Notes: generated by a model from the letters alone, not told the origin. Counted from the first letter of the stretch, positions 7,931 through 15,811 are shown. The stretch is 47,832 bases of DNA from Pseudomonas sp. P7548 (GCF_013386585.1 NZ_JACARO010000089.1:1-47832); one strand, 5' to 3'. Made by a program: numbers and translations.

Positions 7931-8084
7931 GCCAGCAACGAACAGAAAAATGTCGGTAGGAAATCTCCGACAAATTACCCTCGCCAGTCCGTTGTTTTTT
8001 CTAAATAAATATTTCTGGCGAAAAAACAGAACAAAAAATCCAAATGAGACCGTGTCAATAAATATTTTGCATTCCGAAACACTC

Positions 8085-8156
8085 TCTCCTAGGTTCTTCC
8101 CACTTGCCCAGTGAAGCCCGCTGGCAAGCCGTTCTCAAACAACGTCCTCTAGGAGA
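8085..8156 (+). promoter_or_regulatory. Structured leader that can mask the peptide gene's ribosome binding site
   Basis: TCTCCTAG (8085-8092) is the exact complement of CTAGGAGA (8149-8156), which contains the AGGAG ribosome binding site of the gene at 8163. Between them CTTGCCcAG (8103-8111) pairs with CTGGCAAG (8121-8128). The two nested stems would put the ribosome binding site in a helix. Two copies of AATAAATATTT (8004 and 8057, 53 bp apart) lie upstream in an AT-rich, promoter-like stretch. Confidence 0.4.
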
Positions 8157-8162
8157 AACACC

Positions 8163-8300
8163 ATGCAAGCACTGGAAAACGACCTGGAAACCGAACTGCA
8201 ACTCGACGATTGGTTTGAAGCGCCGACCCATGAGGCCGCCGTTGAAATGATGCAAGCCGACGCCGTCGTGCCATTCGGCACCGCGATGTGGCCGTTCTAA
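8163..8300 (+). CDS. Short acidic peptide, candidate precursor for the downstream metalloenzyme
   Basis: 45 residues, ATG at 8163 with AGGAG seven bases upstream. The N-terminal 20 residues are acidic and leucine-rich (ENDLETELQLDDWFEA). The C-terminus is hydrophobic and aromatic, VVPFGTAMWPF, ending right at the stop. There is no cysteine, no Lys/Arg, no signal peptide and no membrane segment. No family is recognised. An acidic helical leader joined to a distinct C-terminal segment and followed at once by one enzyme gene is how RiPP precursors and PqqA-like substrates look, but nothing here proves modification. Alternatives are a small regulatory subunit of the enzyme or an upstream ORF controlling its translation. 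Confidence 0.65.
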   Translation: MQALENDLETELQLDDWFEAPTHEAAVEMMQADAVVPFGTAMWPF

Positions 8301-8315
8301 CACCCGGCAGGCACT

Positions 8316-8341
8316 GGCAGGTGCTGTGCACGGCATCTGCC
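8316..8341 (+). promoter_or_regulatory. Hairpin between the peptide and enzyme genes
   Basis: An 11-bp stem (GGCAGGTGCTG / CGGCATCTGCC, two G-U pairs) with a UGCA tetraloop, 15 nt after the peptide stop and 31 nt before the enzyme start. Only a short T-poor tract follows, so it is more likely a partial attenuator or mRNA-stability element. It would favour more peptide than enzyme. Confidence 0.5.
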
Positions 8342-8372
8342 TCCTTACCCAAGGCACAGAAGGACACCCGTC

Positions 8373-9332
8373 ATGGACAAGGCCCGCGCCGTCGAACACT
8401 TTCTCTACTACCTGGCCCACCACCCGGCCCTCAGCGGCCTGAACTGCCCGAACGTGCTGCTGGGCCATACCGAACGCTATGACGCCATCGCCCAGGCGAT
8501 CACCCACGGCAGCGCCGCCCGTTTCAATTTCCAGGTGCAGCGCCTGGACCTGGCCGCCTGCGACAGCCTGGCCCAGGCCATTGAAGCCTGCGACCTGTAC
8601 CTGTTTCTCTACGACTCTTCGACCCTGCCCAACCCACGCGCCGAAGGCCCGGACTTTATCCGCGCCCTGCAAGGCGTGATGGCCGAGCACTGGAAGAAAT
8701 CCCTGCTGTTCAAGGATTATGGCGACTATTTCTACGACACCTTCAGCGTTGAGCCACAGCGCATCGCCGACCTCAACGCCACGCTGATCCGGCGCATGTC
8801 CCAAGCCAACGTGCTGAGCTTTACCGACAAGCACGGCTCACGCCTGGAAGCGCCGATGAGCAGCATCAAGAAGTGGACCAATATCAACGGCGTCGGCAAC
8901 CACGACCTGGCCCCCGGCGAGATCGCCACCCACAGCGAGGCCATCAATGGCCAGGTGCGGTTTGTCGGCACATTCCTGAGCACCATCCCCTTTGCGCGCA
9001 AATACGGCGTGTTGCAGTCACCGTTGGAGCTGTGGATCGAGAACTCGACCATCTGCAGCGTGGCCAGCGACGTGCCGGGGCTGGCGGATGACTTCAACAA
9101 GTACCTGAACGCCAACCCGTCGAACCGGCGTGTGGAGGAATTGGGGATTGGCACCAACGAAGGCGTGAAGGATTTGTATGCACGCAATGCCGGGTTCGAG
9201 GAGCGCCATTGCGGGCTGCACCTGGGCCTGGGCGGCGGGCAGAAAGGCAGCCATCACCTGGATCTGATCTTTGCCAGTGGGGTGTTGGCGTTGGATGACA
9301 AGCCCGTCTTCGACGGCACCTTTGCCTTCTGA
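8373..9332 (+). CDS. M29 aminopeptidase T / NicX-fold metalloenzyme
   Basis: 319 residues; ATG at 8373 with AGAAGGA upstream. The C-terminal half carries the metal-site pattern of the M29 (AmpS/AmpT) fold: PGEI (Glu183), TNEGV (Glu263), ERHCGLHLGLGGG (His283) and HHLDLI (His295, Asp297). The same fold includes the Fe(II) ring-cleaving dioxygenase NicX, whose His/His-x-Asp triad matches His283/His295/Asp297. The N-terminal half (about 1-150) is unlike classic M29 peptidases. At 319 residues it is shorter than typical AmpT (about 400) and closer to NicX (about 350). It may be a peptidase or an oxygenase. It sits 72 bp after the 45-residue peptide gene and is probably co-transcribed with it. Confidence 0.7.
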   Translation: MDKARAVEHFLYYLAHHPALSGLNCPNVLLGHTERYDAIAQAITHGSAARFNFQVQRLDLAACDSLAQAIEACDLYLFLYDSSTLPNPRAEGPDFIRALQGVMAEHWKKSLLFKDYGDYFYDTFSVEPQRIADLNATLIRRMSQANVLSFTDKHGSRLEAPMSSIKKWTNINGVGNHDLAPGEIATHSEAINGQVRFVGTFLSTIPFARKYGVLQSPLELWIENSTICSVASDVPGLADDFNKYLNANPSNRRVEELGIGTNEGVKDLYARNAGFEERHCGLHLGLGGGQKGSHHLDLIFASGVLALDDKPVFDGTFAF

Positions 9333-9362
9333 TCAGTGATTTAGAAACCTATGAAGATCCAA

Positions 9363-9454
9363 ATGTGGGAGCGGGCTTGCTCGCGAAGGCGGAGTATCAA
9401 GTAACACATGCATCAACTGACACGCCGCCTTCGCGAGCAAGCCCGCTCCCACAT
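9363..9454. repeat. REP doublet (REPIN), GCGGGCTTGCTCGCGAA class
   Basis: Inverted arms GTGGGAGCGGGCTTGCTCG... and their complement enclose a 30-40 nt loop. It sits between the enzyme gene and the rluB terminator. Confidence 0.95.
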
Positions 9455-9476
9455 TTTTGACCGTATTCCAAGGCAT

Positions 9477-9507
9477 AAAAAACGCCAACCCTAGGGTTGG
9501 CGTTTTT
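9477..9507. terminator. Bidirectional intrinsic terminator (rluB and the 8163-9332 unit)
   Basis: A 24-bp perfect palindrome centred on CCTAGG (arms AACGCCAACC / GGTTGGCGTT) with an A-run on the left and a T-run on the right. It therefore works as a U-tailed hairpin in both directions. It lies 18 bp past the rluB stop and also closes the plus-strand unit. Confidence 0.9.
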
Positions 9508-9524
9508 GTGCAGCGCTTAAACCA

Positions 9525-10736
9525 TCACTGCGGTTTCTTGCGACCAAAACCAGGACGCTGGCCCGAACCGGCCGGGGCGCCGCGGCGCTTGCCCGACGGC
9601 TCGTCCGCCACCAGTTTCGGGCCAGGGCGCTTGTTCGCCGCTGGCTTGGCTGGACGCTTGGTGCTGGCGTTGTCGGCCGGACGTTCGCTTTCACCGCGGT
9701 TGCTGCGACCACCGGCCGGCGCTGGGCGCGGTGCACGTGGCGCACGTTCACCTTCCTGGCGCGACGGCGCGATTGGGCGACGCTCGCCTTCGATCTGCGG
9801 CTCACGGGAAATACGACCGCCGGTTGCCGGTGCATTCAGCGCCGGGCGCAGGGTGCGGGCCACGCGTTCGGTACGCGGCACAGGGCGCGACGATTTACGC
9901 TGCATCCGCTCAAGCTTGTCTTTGCTCTTGGCGTTCATCTGCGGCATGGCGACCGGCGTCAGGCCCACTTCGGCGCTGAGGATGTCGACTTCGTACTGGC
10001 TCATTTCGCGCCAGCGGCCCATCGGCAGGTCGGAGTTCAGGAACACCGGGCCGAAACGCACGCGCTTCAGGCGGCTGACCACCAGGCCCTGGGATTCCCA
10101 CAAGCGACGTACTTCACGGTTACGACCTTCCATCACCACGCAGTGGTACCAGTGGTTGAAACCTTCGCCACCTGGCGCCTGCTTGATGTCGGTGAACTTG
10201 GCCGGGCCGTCTTCCAGCACCACGCCCGCCTTGAGGCGTTCGATCATCTCGTCGTCAACTTCGCCACGTACGCGCACGGCGTATTCGCGGTCCATCTCGT
10301 ACGACGGGTGCATCAGGCGGTTGGCCAGCTCACCGTCGGTGGTGAACATCAGCAAGCCGGTGGTGTTGATGTCCAGGCGACCGATGTTGATCCAGCGGCC
10401 TTCTTTGGGCTTGGGCATCTTGTCGAACACGGTCGGACGGCCTTCCGGGTCGTCACGGGTGCAGATCTCGCCGTCCGGCTTGTTGTACATGATCACGCGG
10501 CGCACCGATTCGGCGGCCTCTTCACGCTTGATGACCTTGCCATCAATGGTGATTGCATCGTGCAGGTCGACGCGCTGGCCGAGGGTGGCCTCGACGCCGT
10601 TGACCTTGATGCGCTTCTGGGTGATCCAGGCTTCGACGTCGCGGCGCGAGCCCACGCCGATACGCGCCAGCACCTTTTGCAGTTTTTCGCCTGCTGGGCC
10701 GATTTCCTGGCTGTCGTTCTGGTCTTTGTCGTTCAT
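9525..10736 (-). CDS. rluB: 23S rRNA pseudouridine 2605 synthase RluB
   Basis: 403 residues. An S4 RNA-binding domain (about 18-65, EKLQKVLARIGVGSRRDVE) precedes the RsuA-family catalytic domain with GRLDINTTG, catalytic Asp122. After about residue 270 there is a long Arg/Pro/Gly/Lys-rich tail, about 130 residues, far from the core and probably disordered and RNA-binding. The ATG at 10736 is preceded by GGGAGGTG at ideal spacing; a GTG nine bases upstream overlaps that site and is unlikely. It is the last gene of the scp run, separated from scpB by a REP doublet. Confidence 0.95.
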   Translation of the reverse strand: MNDKDQNDSQEIGPAGEKLQKVLARIGVGSRRDVEAWITQKRIKVNGVEATLGQRVDLHDAITIDGKVIKREEAAESVRRVIMYNKPDGEICTRDDPEGRPTVFDKMPKPKEGRWINIGRLDINTTGLLMFTTDGELANRLMHPSYEMDREYAVRVRGEVDDEMIERLKAGVVLEDGPAKFTDIKQAPGGEGFNHWYHCVVMEGRNREVRRLWESQGLVVSRLKRVRFGPVFLNSDLPMGRWREMSQYEVDILSAEVGLTPVAMPQMNAKSKDKLERMQRKSSRPVPRTERVARTLRPALNAPATGGRISREPQIEGERRPIAPSRQEGERAPRAPRPAPAGGRSNRGESERPADNASTKRPAKPAANKRPGPKLVADEPSGKRRGAPAGSGQRPGFGRKKPQ

Positions 10737-11040
10737 CTTAAGCACCTCCCGGTGGGTCGATTCAGGCGTGGCCTGAAGAGTGTTGAAAGCGGGGCTTTGG
10801 CCGACGGTGTCGGCAAAGGGTCGCGAATCATACGCGTATGGCGCGCGTTGCGCATCAGAGACTAGTCGATAAAGGCCAAGTCACCTGCTTTACGCCGACC
10901 GGTGGACCACAGCAGGTCAAAATGTGGGAGCGGGCTTGCTCGCGAATGCGGTGGATCAGTCGCCATCTCCGGTGACTGTCCCTCCGCTTTCGCGAGCAAG
11001 CCCGCTCCCACAGGGGTTCAGCAGTGTTTGCAGGAACGCG
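10737..11040. other. scpB-rluB intergenic region
   Basis: 304 bp holding the rluB ribosome binding site, a possible short untranslated leader and the REP doublet at 10922-11012. No reading frame is convincing. The doublet may terminate or process the scp message before rluB. Confidence 0.6.
10922..11012. repeat. REP doublet (REPIN), GCGGGCTTGCTCGCGAA class
   Basis: Complete inverted doublet with arms ATGTGGGAGCGGGCTTGCTC and its complement. It lies between scpB and rluB on the side of the scpB 3' end. Confidence 0.95.
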
Positions 11041-11967
11041 TCAGTCCTCGAACTGGCGGCGCTCGGCTTCAATGGCTTCGGCCAGGGCGCGGGCTTCGTC
11101 TTCTTCGTCGCTCAGGGGCGGCTGCTCCAGGGCGGCGACGGCGGCGAGGAGTTTTTCGCGGGCTTCGGCGACGCCGAGGATGTCTTCCTCGGGTTCCGGC
11201 TCAGGCTCGGCCTCGGGTTCACTGTTTTCCTGGGTTTGCGGCTCGGCAGCGCCGTCACGCAGCAAATCGTCGAAGTCGGTCTTGATGCCCTGCTCCATAT
11301 CGTCCAGTTCCAGCAGCAAGGTGTGGAAACTGGTTTCGTCCTTCGGTTCTTCCGGTTCGGCGCTGGCGTCGGCCAGTTCCTGCAGGCCCTCGGGCACCGG
11401 CGCATCGTCGAAATCGAGCACCGGCTCGGCTTCCATCTCGCGCAGTTCGGCAAGCGGCGGCAAATCATCAAGGTTCTTCAGGTTGAAGTGGTCGAGAAAC
11501 ACCTTGGTGGTGGCGAACATCGCCGGTTTGCCGGGCACGTCGCGGTAGCCGACGATGCGGATCCACTCGCGTTCCAGCAGCGTCTTGACGATATGGCTGT
11601 TGACCGCCACGCCCCGCACGTCCTCGATCTCGCCCCGGGTGATCGGCTGGCGATAGGCGATCAGCGCCATGGTCTCCAGCATCGCCCGGGAATAACGCTG
11701 CGGGCGTTCTTCCCACAAACGGCCGACCCACGGGGAAAACTTCTCACGGATCTGCAGGCGATAACCCGACGCCACTTCGCGCAGCTCAAAGGCACGGCCG
11801 TCGCAGGACTTGCGCAGGATCTCCAGCGCCTTCTTGAATACCGGCGGCTCGGGGCGCTCGGCTTCTTCAAAGAGTTCGAACAGGCGCTCCAACGATTGCG
11901 GTTTGCCCGAGGCCAGTAGAAAGGCCTCCAGCAACGGGGCCAGTTCGCGGGGTTCAGTCAGATTCAT
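11041..11967 (-). CDS. scpB: Segregation and condensation protein ScpB
   Basis: 308 residues. The two winged-helix domains of ScpB occupy about residues 1-180 (LEAFLLASGKPQSLERLFELF; ALIAYRQPITRGEIEDVRGV). A strongly acidic tail rich in Glu/Asp/Pro then runs to the end, longer than the roughly 200 residues of minimal ScpB. ScpB dimerises and binds ScpA to form the Smc-ScpAB condensin that organises the chromosome. It begins 12 bp after scpA, so the two are co-transcribed. Confidence 0.95.
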   Translation of the reverse strand: MNLTEPRELAPLLEAFLLASGKPQSLERLFELFEEAERPEPPVFKKALEILRKSCDGRAFELREVASGYRLQIREKFSPWVGRLWEERPQRYSRAMLETMALIAYRQPITRGEIEDVRGVAVNSHIVKTLLEREWIRIVGYRDVPGKPAMFATTKVFLDHFNLKNLDDLPPLAELREMEAEPVLDFDDAPVPEGLQELADASAEPEEPKDETSFHTLLLELDDMEQGIKTDFDDLLRDGAAEPQTQENSEPEAEPEPEPEEDILGVAEAREKLLAAVAALEQPPLSDEEDEARALAEAIEAERRQFED

Positions 11968-11979
11968 TGATTCAGCTCT

Positions 11980-12798
11980 TTATTCGGCTCGCGCCCGCAC
12001 GTGGATAGCCGCAAAAGGCTCATTCTGGACCAGCTCGACCAAGGATTCCTTGACCAGTTCGAGGATCGCCATAAAGGTCACCACCACCCCCAGGCGCCCT
12101 TCTTCCGCAGTAAACAGCTCAACAAACGGCACAAAGCCGCCGCCCTTGAGGCGTTCCAGCACATCACTCATGCGCTCACGGGTGGACAGCGCCTCGCGAC
12201 TCACCTGGTGGCTTTCAAACATGTCGCCACGGCGCAGCACCTCGGCCATGGACATCAGCAATTCTTCCAGGCTCACGTCCGGCAGCAGCTTGCGCGCGCG
12301 GGCCTCGGGGGCATCGAGCTTGGGCACCACCACATCACGGCCCACCCGGCTCAAGCCGTCGATGCCTTCGGCGGCGGCCTTGAAGCGTTCGTACTCTTGC
12401 AGGCGGCGGATCAGTTCGGCGCGTGGGTCGTCCTCTTCGGCTTCCACCGTCTCCGAACGCGGCAGCAACATGCGCGACTTGATCTCGGCGAGCATGGCGG
12501 CCATCACCAAGTACTCGGCGGCCAGTTCCAGGCGCACCGACTGCATCAACTCGACATAGCCCATGTACTGGCGGGTGATTTCCGCCACCGGGATGTCGAG
12601 GATGTTGATGTTCTGTTTGCGGATCAGGTACAGCAGCAAGTCGAGCGGGCCTTCGAAGGCGTCGAGGAAAACCTCCAGGGCATCCGGCGGGATGTACAGG
12701 TCCAGCGGCATTTCCATGACCGCCTGGCCATAGACCATGGCAAATGGCAGCTCCTGCTGGGCGCCGGCCTGGGGGTCAACCGTTTCCACCACCGACAT
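11980..12798 (-). CDS. scpA: Segregation and condensation protein ScpA (kleisin)
   Basis: 272 residues. The N-terminal Smc-neck-binding region reads VFLDAFEGPLDLLLYLIRKQNINILDIPVAEI, the ScpA hallmark (within about 43-75). A middle helical part and a C-terminal winged helix follow. The ATG lies directly after the yciO stop (TGA-ATG), with GAGG just upstream, which indicates translational coupling. About 40 residues precede the family core and look variable. Confidence 0.95.
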   Translation of the reverse strand: MSVVETVDPQAGAQQELPFAMVYGQAVMEMPLDLYIPPDALEVFLDAFEGPLDLLLYLIRKQNINILDIPVAEITRQYMGYVELMQSVRLELAAEYLVMAAMLAEIKSRMLLPRSETVEAEEDDPRAELIRRLQEYERFKAAAEGIDGLSRVGRDVVVPKLDAPEARARKLLPDVSLEELLMSMAEVLRRGDMFESHQVSREALSTRERMSDVLERLKGGGFVPFVELFTAEEGRLGVVVTFMAILELVKESLVELVQNEPFAAIHVRARAE

Positions 12799-13428
12799 TC
12801 AGGCCTCGACCATGAACGGAGCCGGGTCACCGCAACCCACGCGGATCACTTCGGGTTCACCGTCGGCCAGGTTGATCACGGTTGAGGCCTTGTTGCCGCC
12901 GTAGCCGCCATCGATGATCAGGTCCACCTGCTTTTCCAGCAGTGAACGCATTTCGTACGGGTCGTAAAGCGGCTCGGTCTCGCCGGGCATGATCAGCGAC
13001 ACGCTCATCAGCGGCTCACCCAGCTCCTCCAGCAGCGCCAGGGCAATCGGGTGCTCGGGCACGCGCAGGCCGATGGTGCGCTTCTTGGGGTGCAGCAACA
13101 GGCGCGGCACTTCACGGGTGGCGTTGAGAATAAAGGTGTAGGGCCCCGGCGTGTGGGCCTTGAGCAAACGGAAGGTGCCGGTGTCGACCTTGGCGAACAG
13201 GCCGAGCTGGGACAGGTCGCTGCAGATCAGCGCGAAGTTGTGCTTGTCGTCCAACTGACGCAGGCGTCTGACACGCTCGACCGCACCCTTGTCGCCGATC
13301 TGGCAACCAATGGCGTAGGACGAGTCCGTTGGGTAGATCACCACGCCACCGGCACGGATGATCTCCACGGCTTGCTTGATCAGGCGCGCCTGGGGGTTTT
13401 CCGGATGAATCTGGAAGAATTGACTCAC
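12799..13428 (-). CDS. yciO: YciO, Sua5/YrdC-type threonylcarbamoyl-AMP synthase-like protein
   Basis: 209 residues from a GTG at 13428 with AGGTAG upstream; the frame stays open further upstream but overlaps the PHP gene. The YrdC-domain features are clear: GGVVIYPTDSSYAIGC, KRxxDKxxFALIC (RLRQLDDKHNFALICSDLS), TPGPYTFIL and KRTIGLRVPEHP. TsaC/Sua5 makes threonylcarbamoyl-AMP for the t6A37 tRNA modification. YciO is the paralogous branch, with weak activity in vitro and unclear role. The lack of the full KRxxxKP motif fits YciO better than TsaC. Confidence 0.88.
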   Translation of the reverse strand: MSQFFQIHPENPQARLIKQAVEIIRAGGVVIYPTDSSYAIGCQIGDKGAVERVRRLRQLDDKHNFALICSDLSQLGLFAKVDTGTFRLLKAHTPGPYTFILNATREVPRLLLHPKKRTIGLRVPEHPIALALLEELGEPLMSVSLIMPGETEPLYDPYEMRSLLEKQVDLIIDGGYGGNKASTVINLADGEPEVIRVGCGDPAPFMVEA

Positions 13429-13441
13429 GTGTTCTACCTGT

Positions 13442-14305
13442 TCAGACGGTGGCAATAATGGGGTCATGCTTGAATCGCCCCCACAAGAGCGGCAGGTCTT
13501 CCGGGACGGGGCGGTACTCGCCGATCTCGGACCAGCCGCCTGGGCCATGAAAATCACTGCCGGCGCTGACCAGCAGACCAAATTCGCGGGCAAGAATCGC
13601 CAGGCTGCCCACCTGCTCGGCGGGTTGGTGCCCGTTGACCACCTCGATGGCGTGGCCCCCCGCTCCAATATAGTCGGCAATCAGCTTGCGGCGCTTGCTG
13701 CGGGTGAAATCGTAATGCCAGGGATGCGCCAGGCTGACCCAGGCCCCGGAGGCCCGCAAGGTCTCGACGGTGTCTTCCAGGGTCGGCCAGTGCTGCTTCA
13801 CATCCCCCAACTTGCCGGCGCCCAGCCATTTGCGGAAGGCTTCGGCGCGGTCTTTGACAAAACCTTCACGCACCATCCAGTCGGCAAAGTGCGGCCGGGC
13901 CGGTGCGTTGCCGCTGTCTCCCAGTTCCTGCTGGATCGCGCGGGCGCCTTCGAGGGCGTTGGGCATGCCTTTGAGGCTGAGTTTTCGGCTTATTTCTTCG
14001 GACCGCAGCCAGCGGCCATCGTGCAAATCGGCGATGGCCTGCACCAACGGCGGGGCCTTTTGGTCGAAACCGTAGCCCAGTACATGAATGGTGGCGCCAC
14101 CCCAGGTGCAGGACAACTCCACGCCGTTGACCAGTTGCATGCCCAATGAATGGGCGGCTTCACGGGCTTCGTCCAAGCCTTCGAGGGTGTCGTGGTCGGT
14201 CAACGCCAGGACTCGCACGCCTTTTTCAAACGCACGCGCAACCAGTACCGCAGGCGCCAGGGCGCCGTCGGAGGCCGTGCTGTGGCAGTGCAAATCAACA
14301 TTCAC
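13442..14305 (-). CDS. rnm: PHP-domain 5'-3' exoribonuclease / nucleoside bisphosphatase (RNase AM, YciV)
   Basis: 287 residues from the GTG at 14305 (VNVDLHCHSTASDGAL), the start conserved in this family. A TTG upstream lacks a ribosome binding site. Metal-binding PHP motifs: HCHST (His6, His8), LTDHDT (Asp37-His38-Asp39), and near the end the SAGSDFHGP motif. The family removes 3'-phosphate from 3',5'-bisphosphonucleotides and matures 5' ends of rRNAs in E. coli. First gene of the minus-strand run PHP-yciO-scpA-scpB, 13 bp before yciO, and divergent from yciB. Confidence 0.9.
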   Translation of the reverse strand: MNVDLHCHSTASDGALAPAVLVARAFEKGVRVLALTDHDTLEGLDEAREAAHSLGMQLVNGVELSCTWGGATIHVLGYGFDQKAPPLVQAIADLHDGRWLRSEEISRKLSLKGMPNALEGARAIQQELGDSGNAPARPHFADWMVREGFVKDRAEAFRKWLGAGKLGDVKQHWPTLEDTVETLRASGAWVSLAHPWHYDFTRSKRRKLIADYIGAGGHAIEVVNGHQPAEQVGSLAILAREFGLLVSAGSDFHGPGGWSEIGEYRPVPEDLPLLWGRFKHDPIIATV

Positions 14306-14392
14306 GGGGATGTGTAACCTCAAGTCAGGTGGCGCTTTCGCTACCAAGGATGTTTGTTATTATGCCGCCACATCCAGCTTCTGGCTCTTACT

Positions 14393-14989
14393 GTGAAACA
14401 ATTCATCGACTTCATCCCGCTGTTGCTGTTTTTCATCGTTTATAAACTCGACCCCAGGGTCATCGATCTCGCCGGCCATGAGCTGACGGTCGGAGGCATC
14501 TACAGCGCCACCGCCGTGCTGATCATCAGCTCCGTCGTGGTCTACGGCGCCATCTTCATCTCCCAGCGCAAGCTGGAAAAAAGCCAATGGCTGACCCTGG
14601 TCGCCTGCTTGGTCTTCGGCAGCCTGACCCTGGCCTTCCACAGCGAAACCTTCCTCAAGTGGAAAGCCCCGGTGGTGAACTGGCTGTTCGCCCTGGCCTT
14701 CATTGGCAGCCACTTCATCGGTGACCGCCTGCTGATCAAGCGGATCATGGGCCACGCACTGACCCTGCCGGAGCCGGTCTGGACACGCCTGAACGTGGCC
14801 TGGATCGTGTTTTTCCTGTTCTGTGGCGCTGCCAACCTGTTCGTGGCGTTCACCTTCCAGAGCTACTGGGTCGACTTCAAGGTGTTCGGCAGCCTGGGCA
14901 TGACCGTATTGTTCCTGATCGGCCAGGGTATCTACCTGTCGCGCCACCTGCATGACACCGACCCTACCACGCCAAAAACCGAGGACTGA
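14393..14989 (+). CDS. yciB: Septation/cell-envelope membrane protein YciB (IspZ)
   Basis: 198 residues from a GTG at 14393 (VKQFIDFIPLLLFFIVYKL), the conserved family start. Five or six membrane helices, typical length (180-200), with FIGDRLLIKRIMG between helices. YciB is an inner-membrane protein tied to cell division and envelope integrity, and it interacts with elongasome/divisome parts in E. coli. The upstream ribosome binding site is not obvious. yciI starts one base after its stop. Confidence 0.92.
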   Translation: MKQFIDFIPLLLFFIVYKLDPRVIDLAGHELTVGGIYSATAVLIISSVVVYGAIFISQRKLEKSQWLTLVACLVFGSLTLAFHSETFLKWKAPVVNWLFALAFIGSHFIGDRLLIKRIMGHALTLPEPVWTRLNVAWIVFFLFCGAANLFVAFTFQSYWVDFKVFGSLGMTVLFLIGQGIYLSRHLHDTDPTTPKTED

Positions 14990-14990
14990 C

Positions 14991-15290
14991 ATGCTCTACG
15001 CCATCATTGCCACCGACGTCGCCAATTCGCTGGAAAAACGCCTGGCCGCACGTCCGGCCCACCTGGAGCGCCTGAACGTATTGCAGGCCGAAGGCCGTCT
15101 CGTGCTGGCGGGCCCGCATCCGGCTGTCGACAGCAATGACCCGGGCGCGGCGGGTTTCACCGGCAGCCTGGTGGTTGCCCAGTTCGCTTCCCTGGCTGAC
15201 GCCCAGGCCTGGGCCAAGGCCGATCCGTATGTCGCGGCAGGCGTTTACGCCGACGTCGTGATCAAGCCGTTCAAGCAAGTCTTGCCTTGA
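14991..15290 (+). CDS. yciI: YciI family protein
   Basis: 99 residues, YCII/ferredoxin-like alpha-beta fold. Conserved His and Asp positions are visible (ATDVANS; RPAHLERL; LAGPHPAVDSND). Function is unknown; some relatives carry out hydrolytic dehalogenation or act as small enzyme domains. It is coupled to yciB (stop and start one base apart). The yciB-yciI pairing divergent to PHP-yciO-scpAB is a familiar Pseudomonas layout. Confidence 0.9.
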   Translation: MLYAIIATDVANSLEKRLAARPAHLERLNVLQAEGRLVLAGPHPAVDSNDPGAAGFTGSLVVAQFASLADAQAWAKADPYVAAGVYADVVIKPFKQVLP

Positions 15291-15396
15291 TAACGGCGGC
15301 GCCGAACCTATTCGGTTCGGCAATCGCCTGATGGCTCATCATTCTCGGTAACCTGCCGACAACGTTCTGAATATTCGTGTGGAATCAGGAGTTCCG

Positions 15397-15804
15397 ATGC
15401 GCTTAAGTCAGTTGTGTCTGTTGGCAGTGTTAATGATCGGGGCCACGGCCCACGCTGAAGAACCCTCGAACACCGGCAGTTCCACGCCCCTGTCCTTGAG
15501 TGCCGGCAGCCAGATCACCGATTTGCAGCAACGTTTGAAAGAAAGCGAGCGATTGCGCGAAGAACTGAGCAAACAATTGCAAAATGCAGACGCTGCTCGC
15601 GAAAGCGCCCAACTGAGTCGCTTGCGCCAGGAGAACCAACGCCTGGTCCAGCAACTCAAAGAAACACAAAGTGGCGCCTTGACCCGCTGGCTGACCGAGC
15701 AACAACAGTGGTTTGTCACCGGTGGGGCTGTCGCACTGATCGCCTTGCTGTGCGGGATCTTCGCCAGCGGTGGGCACCGTCGCCGTCGACAATGGCTAAA
15801 TTGA
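15397..15804 (+). CDS. Signal-peptide, coiled-coil, single-helix membrane protein
   Basis: 135 residues from the ATG at 15397 with AGGAG five bases upstream. A clear Sec signal peptide (MRLSQLCLLAVLMIGATAHA, cut before EE) leads to a periplasmic coiled coil of about 60 residues (LQQRLKESERLREELSKQLQ onward). A C-terminal membrane helix (FVTGGAVALIALLCGIF) and an Arg-rich cytoplasmic tail (HRRRRQW) end it. It resembles the C-terminal part of YgiM/TIGR04211 SH3 proteins but has no SH3 domain. Such genes are often mislabelled as initiation factor IF-2. It sits 7 bp before cpxR, so a role in envelope stress sensing is plausible. Confidence 0.8.
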   Translation: MRLSQLCLLAVLMIGATAHAEEPSNTGSSTPLSLSAGSQITDLQQRLKESERLREELSKQLQNADAARESAQLSRLRQENQRLVQQLKETQSGALTRWLTEQQQWFVTGGAVALIALLCGIFASGGHRRRRQWLN

Positions 15805-15811
15805 GTGAGTC

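Noticed and set aside
15397..15804. Annotation as translation initiation factor IF-2
   Set aside because: The protein has a signal peptide, coiled coil and membrane helix, with no GTPase motif; such labels are a known propagated error.
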